A stretch of DNA of 7,770 nt from Flavobacteriales bacterium UBA1993 (GTDB taxonomy: Bacteria; Bacteroidota; Bacteroidia; Flavobacteriales_G; Salibacteraceae): the NCBI GenBank assembly GCA_002336485.1, contig DDCZ01000008.1, positions 1-7,770 of the forward strand, written 5' to 3'. A program made the translations under genes and the position numbers. Of this stretch, positions 1 through 7,300 are shown piece by piece; the first letter of the stretch is position 1, and each line of letters opens with the position of its first letter. The notes beneath the pieces were generated by a model, which saw only the letters and a program-made list of their open reading frames with translations, did no database searches and was not told where the DNA came from.

Positions 1-699
1 ATCGATTCGCTCTGGATTTGTGATCGATACCATCCTCAAACTTGAGGATGCTGTAATTCCAAAATAGGTTGTTAGATCACTTAGTGGAGCATAAAAATCA
101 TAGAAGTAATCAGGGTCATTGCAACTTTCAATGCCTGCGATAGATTTCTGATGGTGGGAGCTGAGAGAGTAGGTTTCTTTCACATCGGAACAGTCATCCG
201 CACCATCTATATCTGCAATGAAAACATCACTTTTCGAGCGAAGCACAATTGCTACCTCGAAACCGGGATTTTCATCTGTGGAATTTGTGTCTTGAGAACC
301 AAATTTACCATCGGTATCAATAAGTACGGAATATCCCTTTGCATTTGGCGCATAGCCGCCGAGCCTGAATCGAGTAATAAGGTTTGAGGAGTCGAATGCA
401 AAATAGGTTGCATTGCCATTGGTGTCTACAGCCAGATCTGTAAAACCGCAATTTGGGCCGCTGGATATATCCCCTAAGGCTTCCCCTGTACCTAGCGTTG
501 GAAGAGGAAACATGGTTATCTCAAATTCGTCCACATCGTGTCCGTCACCGGCAAAGCCTGAGGTAGTTTCGGATGTATACCCATCCGAATTCGGATCCAA
601 TATTACCGACCCGGTTTGATATATGAATCCCTTAGTTTGTGCCACGCTGCTTAGCGAAAACAACAGGCAAATGATCAAAGTAGAAATGAGGGATTTCAT
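1..699 (-). CDS. Secreted protein of unknown function, N-terminal part (C-terminus beyond left edge)
   Basis: The frame is open for 233 codons from the ATG at 699-697 to the window edge with no stop, so this is a 3'-truncated gene. Residues 1-20 are a clear Sec signal peptide: a Lys at position 2, a hydrophobic core (LISTLIICLLF), and a likely cleavage after Ser-Val-Ala20, leaving Gln21 as the mature N-terminus. No lipobox cysteine is present. The mature part is acidic and carries Asp-rich calcium-type turns (DPNSDG at 35-40, DTDGKFG at 128-134, DIDGADD at 163-169), then GFTDLAVD, FRLGGYAPNAKGYSVLIDTD and the motif DPDYFYDFYAPLSDL at 195-209. From memory, this N-terminal region (GFTDL, RFRLGG, KGYS.LIDTD, DPDYFYDF) recurs at the start of long secreted Flavobacteriia proteins, many ending in gliding-motility/T9SS sorting domains; that is recall, not a search. 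Export across the inner membrane is well supported. Outer-membrane display and function are inferred or unknown. The gene diverges from mfd. Confidence 0.85.
   Translation of the reverse strand, partial: MKSLISTLIICLLFSLSSVAQTKGFIYQTGSVILDPNSDGYTSETTSGFAGDGHDVDEFEITMFPLPTLGTGEALGDISSGPNCGFTDLAVDTNGNATYFAFDSSNLITRFRLGGYAPNAKGYSVLIDTDGKFGSQDTNSTDENPGFEVAIVLRSKSDVFIADIDGADDCSDVKETYSLSSHHQKSIAGIESCNDPDYFYDFYAPLSDLTTYFGITASSSLRMVSITNPERID
640..699 (-). other. Sec signal peptide of the left-edge secreted protein
   Basis: Codons 1-20 encode a short N-region with one lysine, a hydrophobic core and a Ser-Val-Ala cleavage site before Gln21. A glutamine directly after the cleavage site is common in exported Bacteroidota proteins. 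The absence of a cysteine at the cleavage point argues against a lipoprotein. Confidence 0.85.
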
Positions 700-749
700 T
701 ATAAGAGTCTGCGGACTATACGACCGCTAATGTAAATAGTTCACTTATG

Positions 750-757
750 CAAACATA
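750..757 (-). promoter_or_regulatory. Candidate Bacteroidota -7 promoter box (TATGTTTG)
   Basis: On the minus strand this reads TATGTTTG, a full match to the TAnnTTTG -7 element used by the Bacteroidota primary sigma factor. It lies 50 bp before the ATG at 699, which would give a leader of roughly 40 nt for the secreted-protein gene. No clear TTTG -33 element is seen at the usual distance upstream (only a weak TTCG), so the assignment rests on the -7 box and its position. Confidence 0.5.
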
Positions 758-851
758 TTGTTTTAATAGAGCGAATGTATTGTGCGAATTCATCAAGAAA
801 TAATGGGATTCGTTCAAAGGGTATTTATGATCGACAGATAGCTTTTTTCAC

Positions 852-924
852 TCTGAATAGCAATCGAGGAGAGGTCTAGATTTTACAATTGCTGTTTGAT
901 ATTGGATTAGATGGAAATGATTTG
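852..924 (+). promoter_or_regulatory. Weak candidate promoter elements for mfd
   Basis: Two imperfect possibilities exist. TAGATTTT at 877-884 matches TAnnTTTG in all fixed positions but the last, with only TCTG (852-855) about 21 nt upstream. Alternatively TTTG at 895-898 is followed after 18 nt by ATGATTTG (917-924), which keeps the TTTG half but not the TA. Neither is a good match, and mfd could use another promoter in this region. Confidence 0.22.
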
Positions 925-947
925 CAAATTTCTGCGACTTTCGTTTC

Positions 948-951
948 AGGA
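948..951 (+). promoter_or_regulatory. Shine-Dalgarno-like AGGA deciding the mfd start
   Basis: AGGA ends 7 nt before the GTG at 959, a normal Shine-Dalgarno spacing. It supports GTG959 as the start. An in-frame TGA at 953-955 rules out any start further upstream except the ATT at 956, and the next in-frame ATG lies about 100 codons downstream, inside the conserved UvrB-like module. Confidence 0.55.
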
Positions 952-958
952 TTGAATT

Positions 959-3900
959 GTGGGAATAGATGACCTTAAAAAGCTGTTTGAGAAAAGTTCA
1001 AGGATCGAGGAATTTGATTTTGGACCTGACCTTGCTACGCCCATTCGACATCGAATCAAAGGAGTTGCCGGTTCTGCCTTAAGCTTTGTATTGTCCGCAG
1101 CCTTTAGAAAGAGCGACGTGCATCACTTCGTCGTTTTCAATGATCGTGAAGAGGCCGCGTTTTTCTACAACGACCTTCAGAATTTGGTCACCCCAAACCG
1201 CGTATTCTTTTTCCCGCATTCTGGCCGTGTTCCTTATGCGCTCAGCGAGGAAGAAATGGAGTTAAATCCCAAAAAGAAAGAGAGTGAAAGTGCGCTCATG
1301 CGTGCCGAAGTGCTCAATGCCATAACCACTCGAAAGCGGAACTTTATAGTTGTCGCTTATTGTGAATCGTTGTCAGAAAAGGTAGTAACTAAGCAGAACC
1401 TTGTCAAGAACACCTTGGCCATTCACACGGGCGATCAGCTGGATCAGGAGTTTGTAAACGACATACTTCAGGACTTGGAATTTGAACGGACCGATTTTGT
1501 ATATCAACCTGGCCAATACGCGATTAGAGGTGGAATTGTAGATATCTGGAGCTTCTCTAATGATCGACCTTTTCGAGTAGAGCTTTTTGGGGACGAGGTT
1601 GAAAGTCTACGTACATTCGATCCAGTCACTCAGCTGAGCGTAAAGGATCACGCTCATATTACCATCATTCCTGACGTTCAAAAACAGGCAGCCAAGGAAG
1701 TGCGCCAATCTATCTTAGAGTTTCTTCCATCGAATGCCGCGGTTTGGATAAAGAACTTTGAGTTTGTTCAAGAACGCATGGCAAGTGAGTTTGAAAAGGC
1801 CGAACGACTTTATGAAGAGAGTAACGCCACATCGCAGCTCCCTGCCAAAGAATTGTTCGTTCAAGAGCACGATTATCTAGATCAGCTACAAGAGTTTACG
1901 CAGGTCGAATTTGATCGACCTTCCCTTTTTAAACCCGATGTGGAAATCCAGTTTAACCAAACGCCACAGGTTCCCTTTAGTAAGAACTTTGACATGCTCA
2001 TGAACGATTTGGGCAATCACAAAAAGAATGGGTTTTCGAGCTACATCTTCGCCTCCAATCCGAAACAAATCAATCGACTTCATCAAATTTTCGATGACAT
2101 TCTCGAGAATAGACCTGGATCTGAAACGATTGAATTTGAGGGCGTTAATACTGCCATTCACGAGGGTTTTATTGATCACGACCTCAAGCTTGTTTGCTAT
2201 ACGGATCATCAGATTTTCGAGCGATATCACCGCTATCGATTAAAAGAAGGCTTTGCCGAAGCTGAAAGGCAGATCACGATTAATGAGCTAACAAACTTGA
2301 AGCCAGGAGACTTTGTTGTTCATATCGATCACGGAGTTGGAGAGTACAGTGGCATTCAAAAAATTGAAGTCAATGGTCAGATGCAGGAGGCAATTCGACT
2401 TATCTATGCTGGGGGTGACACGCTTTATGTGAGCATTCACTCTTTGCATCGAATCTCAAGGTATGTAGGCAAAGACGGAACCACTCCAAAAATCAACAAG
2501 CTTGGTACCCAAGCTTGGGCCAATCTAAAGAACAAGACAAAGAAGAAGGTAAAGGAGATTGCCTACGACTTGATTAAGCTATATGCCGAGCGAAAATTGA
2601 AGGATGGTTTTGCCTTTACTCCAGATACATATCTGCAGACAGAGTTGGAGTCTTCTTTTATTTACGAAGACACACCCGATCAGGAAAAAGCGACAAACGC
2701 GGTGAAACGCGACATGGAGCAGACTTGGCCCATGGATCGGCTTGTTTGTGGTGATGTGGGATTTGGAAAAACGGAAATTGCGATTCGAGCGGCGTTTAAG
2801 GCAGCAACGGACGGCAAGCAAGTCGCGATTCTGGCACCAACAACAATTCTGACATTACAGCATTTTAAAACCTTCAGCAAGCGTCTAGAGGACTTTCCGG
2901 TCAAAGTTGACTACGTCAATCGATTTAGATCAAGTGCCCAGATAAAGGAGACTTTAAAGCAACTTGCAGAGGGCAAGGTCGATATCCTCATTGGAACGCA
3001 TCGAATTGTAAGTAAAGACATAAAATTTGCAGACTTAGGGCTGCTGATTATTGACGAAGAGCAAAAATTTGGGGTAGGGGTAAAGGATAAGCTCAAGACC
3101 ATGAAGGTTAATGTGGACACGCTTACACTGACCGCAACACCCATTCCAAGAACGCTTCAGTTTTCGTTGATGGGCGCCCGTGACCTGAGTTTGATTAATA
3201 CTCCACCACCAAATAGATTTCCGGTTCAAACAGAGCTGCATACATTCAACGAATCGGTGATTCGAGATGCGATTTATGCCGAGTTGAGTAGAGACGGACA
3301 AATCTTTTTCATTCATAATCGTGTTCAGAATATACAGGAGGTGTGCACCATGATTGAGAAGATTGCGCCAGATGCGAAAGTCGAATTTGCCCATGGTCAA
3401 ATGGAAGGTTCACGTCTAGAGGAAATCATGCTTCGATTCATCGAAGGCGAATTCGATGTGTTGGTTTCCACCACCATTATTGAAAGTGGGCTTGATATTC
3501 CAAATGCGAATACGATTATCATTAACCAGGCACAGAACTTCGGATTAAGCGATCTGCATCAGATGCGAGGCCGTGTTGGAAGATCGAATCGAAAGGCGTT
3601 TTGTTACCTATTGTGTCCACCAATGTCATCGCTAACAACCGAGGCCAGAAAGCGTTTACAGGCCATCGAACAGTTTAGCGATTTGGGAAGCGGAATCAAC
3701 ATTGCTATGCGCGATCTTGACATTAGAGGCGCGGGAAACCTACTAGGAGGCGAGCAAAGTGGATTCATTTCGGATATCGGATACGATACCTATCAGAAGA
3801 TATTGGAAGAGGCGATTGCAGAGCTGAAGGAGAATGAGTTTAAAACGCTATTCGCCGAGGATAAAAACAAAGAATATGTGAGCGATTGCCAGCTAGAAAC

Positions 3901-4333
3901 GGATCTTGAAGTGCATATTCCCGACGATTACATCAACAATGTCACAGAAAGAATGACTGTATATCGTTCTCTTGCCGACGTGAATGACTCCCAAGCCTTG
4001 ACAGAATTTGAAGAAAATTTAATCGACCGATTTGGGGCAATTCCGCCTGCGGTACATCGATTATTGGAATCGAAGAGAATGATTTGGGCTGGAAAGGGCA
4101 TGGGAATGGAAAAGGTCGTGTTCAAGCAAAAGAAGGTCATTGGATACTTCGTTGCCGATCAAAAATCTTCCTTTTACCAGTCTCCAAAGTTTGAAAAGAT
4201 CATCATGTATGTTCAACTCAATGCGAACAAGGTGGCAATGCGCGAGCGAAATGATCGACTTAGCATGGTGTTTACCAACGTGAATACACTCGAAAAAGCT
4301 ATCGGGCTATTGGAAGAAGTTATGGTCGAATAG
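959..4333 (+). CDS. mfd: Transcription-repair coupling factor Mfd (complete)
   Basis: Mfd is a cytoplasmic double-stranded-DNA translocase that binds RNA polymerase stalled at a lesion, pushes it off and recruits UvrA/UvrB for nucleotide excision repair. The 1124-residue product is of normal family length and shows the full order of domains. A UvrB-like module spans about 1-350 (GQYAIRGGIVDIW at 185-197), with a degenerate P-loop near 35-40 (GVAGSA, no GKT), as is usual for Mfd. The RNA-polymerase-interacting domain is about 440-515 (LKPGDFVVHIDHGVGEYSG at 447-465). The RecG-like motor has Walker A GDVGFGKT at 598-605, DEEQ at 699-702, TATPIPRT at 725-732, STTIIESGLDIPNAN at 837-851 and QMRGRVGR at 868-875. 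The TRG translocation motif is RDLDIRGAGNLLGGEQSG at 918-935, and the C-terminal regulatory domain about 980-1110. All catalytic residues look intact. The start is GTG, set by an upstream in-frame stop. The gene stands alone on its strand here. Confidence 0.98.
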   Translation: MGIDDLKKLFEKSSRIEEFDFGPDLATPIRHRIKGVAGSALSFVLSAAFRKSDVHHFVVFNDREEAAFFYNDLQNLVTPNRVFFFPHSGRVPYALSEEEMELNPKKKESESALMRAEVLNAITTRKRNFIVVAYCESLSEKVVTKQNLVKNTLAIHTGDQLDQEFVNDILQDLEFERTDFVYQPGQYAIRGGIVDIWSFSNDRPFRVELFGDEVESLRTFDPVTQLSVKDHAHITIIPDVQKQAAKEVRQSILEFLPSNAAVWIKNFEFVQERMASEFEKAERLYEESNATSQLPAKELFVQEHDYLDQLQEFTQVEFDRPSLFKPDVEIQFNQTPQVPFSKNFDMLMNDLGNHKKNGFSSYIFASNPKQINRLHQIFDDILENRPGSETIEFEGVNTAIHEGFIDHDLKLVCYTDHQIFERYHRYRLKEGFAEAERQITINELTNLKPGDFVVHIDHGVGEYSGIQKIEVNGQMQEAIRLIYAGGDTLYVSIHSLHRISRYVGKDGTTPKINKLGTQAWANLKNKTKKKVKEIAYDLIKLYAERKLKDGFAFTPDTYLQTELESSFIYEDTPDQEKATNAVKRDMEQTWPMDRLVCGDVGFGKTEIAIRAAFKAATDGKQVAILAPTTILTLQHFKTFSKRLEDFPVKVDYVNRFRSSAQIKETLKQLAEGKVDILIGTHRIVSKDIKFADLGLLIIDEEQKFGVGVKDKLKTMKVNVDTLTLTATPIPRTLQFSLMGARDLSLINTPPPNRFPVQTELHTFNESVIRDAIYAELSRDGQIFFIHNRVQNIQEVCTMIEKIAPDAKVEFAHGQMEGSRLEEIMLRFIEGEFDVLVSTTIIESGLDIPNANTIIINQAQNFGLSDLHQMRGRVGRSNRKAFCYLLCPPMSSLTTEARKRLQAIEQFSDLGSGINIAMRDLDIRGAGNLLGGEQSGFISDIGYDTYQKILEEAIAELKENEFKTLFAEDKNKEYVSDCQLETDLEVHIPDDYINNVTERMTVYRSLADVNDSQALTEFEENLIDRFGAIPPAVHRLLESKRMIWAGKGMGMEKVVFKQKKVIGYFVADQKSSFYQSPKFEKIIMYVQLNANKVAMRERNDRLSMVFTNVNTLEKAIGLLEEVMVE

Positions 4334-4340
4334 TCGACTA
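4331..4340. repeat. 10-bp perfect palindrome TAGTCGACTA joining two convergent stop codons
   Basis: The first three bases are the TAG stop of mfd (plus strand) and the last three, read on the minus strand, are the TAG stop of the giant surface protein. The four bases between the stops (TCGA) are the whole intergenic gap. The symmetry does not extend beyond 10 bp (A4330 and G4341 do not pair) and no T-tract follows on either strand, so it is not a credible intrinsic terminator. Confidence 0.9.
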
Positions 4341-7300
4341 GGGAATAAAGACGGTCTGTGTGAACTGTGTGGTAATTCCTTCAACACTTATCAAGTATAC
4401 ACCCGCCGCATCCGTCACAGATTGATCAATTGAATGTATGTGCTGATAATAGGACTTATTCCATAATTCTTGATGAATTAATTTTCCAGAAGCATCTCGC
4501 ACGATTATGCTCAATGATTCAGTTCCCTCATTCTCAGCCAAAAATTCGATGGAGTTTTCGGCTACATAAATTTTCATTTCTTGGGAGGCGGTTCGAAACA
4601 CAGCATCAATATTGCTGTAAGATGCAGAGCCGTCAAAATCTGTTTGTTTCAACCGGTAATATGAAATGCCCACTAATGGATTTTTGTCAACCCAATCATA
4701 TCCGCGTCGAGAGACTGAATTTCCGGCTCCAAGGATATCCGCTAGCGGTTCAAAATTGACAGCGTCAATTCCACGCTCCACCGTAAAATAGTCATTGTTT
4801 GTTTCGGAGGCAGTTGCCCAATCCACTTCAACGACATCGTCAAGTGAAGCAGCCATGAATTCTAGAAGCTCCACCGGCAGCGGATTGTTGGTTGTTGAAG
4901 AGGCTAATGTAAATGGGCTAAAGCTCGTGACGGCAGCAGAAGTTACAATGGTTCCAGTTGTGGTATTGCCAGTGGTCCCGCCATTTCCTTCACTTGTCCA
5001 AGAGTCTCCATCCCATCTTGCGACCAGCAGATCGTCAAGGTCATCGACACCTCCACTGTTAACATTCCATGTGAGCGTAACGTTGACAGTGCTTGTTGTG
5101 TTTAGGCGATCCAACATCCAATATTCGCGCGTACTATGGTGATCAATTGGCGCATCGTTCAATCCATATGCGTATGTGGGCGCAGGGTTTTCGTAATTGT
5201 ATGTTGCTCGGAAAACCGCCGCACTACTCGATGGATTTGAAATTGAAATGGGACGGTAGATCGAGTCTCCCACAGGGAACGCGAAAGCATCATTGCCAGC
5301 TTTTCGAACATACCCATAAACAAAAGATGCGTCTGAGGCGCCCGTGGCGGTTGCGTTGTCACGAATCCTAAGAATATTAATGGTGTCCGTATTCAATATC
5401 CCATCAGTGAAAGTGACTGTGGTTTGTATCTCAATAGGCATATTCAGTGTGACCGAATCTGCTGAGTTATTGATCTCAAATCGTCTAAACAATGGGGTTG
5501 TGCTTGTGCCCAAGTCGTTTATGCTCTGTGGGCCAGTGCCATCCATTTCTATGACTCCTGTACTTGCTCCTAAGCTGATAGATGTGTTCGCATCAAAGTT
5601 GATATCCCCAGCATATGTAGAGTTAGAGGAATAGGATGGATACATTAAGCCTGTTGAGGTTTTAATAAATGACACATCTCCATTATAGTCATCAGCAATG
5701 TTGTTCGGAATCATTTGATATCCGGTTCCGTTATTCGTAAAAATGACGTCGCCGTTGTATGTATTACCACCCGTTGACGCATCGTTAGACGCTCCCGTTT
5801 TTTCGAAGTCGAAGTCGCCGTTATATGTGCTATAGTTGGTGTATGTTCTCGGTGCGTCAAAATCTAAGTCGCCATCCCATTCAGAGTCATAGATGCTGAA
5901 AATATTCGTTGTTCCGGTCAGGCTAATGCTTTGGACCGTGCCACCCTGCTGATCAAAGTTTCGGAAGTAAAGAGTTCCCGCGCTAAAGCCATTTGGCCCT
6001 ACAGAGACCGTATTGCCGGCTGTAAGTGTGCCCAATCCAGCGCCACTACCAAAGGAGATTCCGTCACCAGTAGCATTATAAGACTCTATTATGATGTGTC
6101 CGTTATAGGTGTTCGCACTCGTTGAACCATTGTTAAGATAGACTGTGCTGTTCGTAGCAGAATTGTTGTTGCGTACGTATAAACTGTCGCCAAACGTTAC
6201 ATCGCCGTTGTTGCCGATGTATAAATAATGGGTTGTGGCTCCGGTATTGAATTGATTAAAGTTTGCCACGCCGTCAATGGTAACTGTTGATGCGCCATTT
6301 GTGGCGATGTAGGAATAAGAATTCGTTCCGCTTGCGGTATTGGAATAGTCGAGAGTTCCATTGAAATCGATATCGCCGCTATTTCCAATATAGAGCCGTG
6401 GATTGGATGCGGTAGAGCTATCGGTTATTGTAGTATTTCCATCCACTTGCAGTGACGAGTTTCCGCCATTTGCCAAGTAGAAATACGTATTGGTTCCGGT
6501 TGTCGACTGGGTAATGCCTAAATCGCCACCGATGTAGTTGCCAGCGGTGCTATTGGCGAAATACATGTAGTTGGTTCCACTATTGGTGAAAATGGCATTG
6601 CTGAGAAGTGAATCGGCAGCACCATTTCCCATCATGAAATAACCAGAACCATTATTAACGAGTTCAGCGTTTCCCGTGATTCTGTTCAGGCCAGCGGAAG
6701 CATCGCTGCCGGACCCGGTTTTTTCAAAATATGCTGTTCCGTCGTAGTCGGTATTGTATGTGTAGAATCGTGGTGAAGTGAATGTGACATTCCCACCCCA
6801 ACTTGAACTATAGTTATTAAAGGTTGACGTTCCAGTCAGTGTCAGGCTTTGATTTGTAGGCCCAGTTTGTGTGAAGTTTCTGAAGTAAAGCGTTCCAGCA
6901 ACAAATCCATTAGGACCAACAGTAACGGTCTGCCCTGCCGCTAATGTGCTTGTACCATTGCTTGAACCAAAGTAGACGCCGTCACATGCAGCATCTGAAG
7001 ATTCAACCACAATGTCGCCAGCGATAGTGCCAAGGCTAGACGCAGCGTTTGCAACGTAAATTTGAGAGTTACTGGCGCTGCTGCTGTTTAATAAATATAG
7101 CGAGTCACCTACCGCAAAATCTCCACTGCTTCCTAAGTAAGATCGATGGGTGGTTCCGCTGCCCCCATTTTCTATCCGTGTAACACCACCCACCGTAATC
7201 GATGCCGATGCACTATTAGAGGTGTAACCATATGCTGTGGCGCCGGGCCCGTAGTTGAGCATAGTTAAGTCACCACCAATCGTGGCGTCTCCACCCAAGG

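Larger units (their letters stand above)
700..958. other. Divergent intergenic region between the secreted-protein gene and mfd
   Basis: This is 259 bp without a gene and somewhat AT-rich. It must hold the starts of two diverging transcripts. I see the TATGTTTG box for the minus strand, weak plus-strand boxes, and a Shine-Dalgarno-like AGGA before mfd. No tRNA, no small ORF with gene-like features, no strong inverted repeat and no recognisable riboswitch or operator was found. Confidence 0.6.

Noticed and set aside
151..619. Two short plus-strand open frames across the left-edge gene
   Set aside because: The minus strand here encodes a continuous protein with a signal peptide and recognisable motifs, so these are antisense shadows.
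35..700. A new defence or mobile system in the window
   Set aside because: No nuclease, transposase, integrase, toxin-antitoxin pair, retron or phage gene is visible anywhere. The window contains one repair gene and two surface-protein genes.
711..727. GCGG...CCGC possible hairpin in the leader of the minus-strand secreted-protein gene
   Set aside because: It is only a 4-bp stem with a 9-nt loop, too weak to call regulatory, and there is no T-tract.
1886..3400. Several 70-120 codon minus-strand open frames inside mfd
   Set aside because: They are fully contained in the conserved Mfd frame, show no domain or signal features, and are expected by chance opposite a long gene.
4296..4330. Possible terminator for the surface-protein transcript in the mfd 3' end (a T-run on the minus strand near AGCTTTTTC)
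   Set aside because: The GCTAT copies beside it are direct, not inverted, so no stem forms ahead of the T-run.
4421..4430. Palindrome ATTGATCAAT downstream of mfd
   Set aside because: It is a short AT-rich palindrome inside coding sequence with no loop and no T-tract. Nothing supports an operator or terminator.
4795..5142. A 115-codon plus-strand open frame opposite the surface-protein cap region, and similar open frames at 5093-5371, 5344-5634 and 7255-7452
   Set aside because: They lie antisense to a strongly supported coding frame, have low-complexity Ser/Val/Thr-rich translations typical of antisense to Gly/Asn/Thr-rich repeats, and resemble no family.
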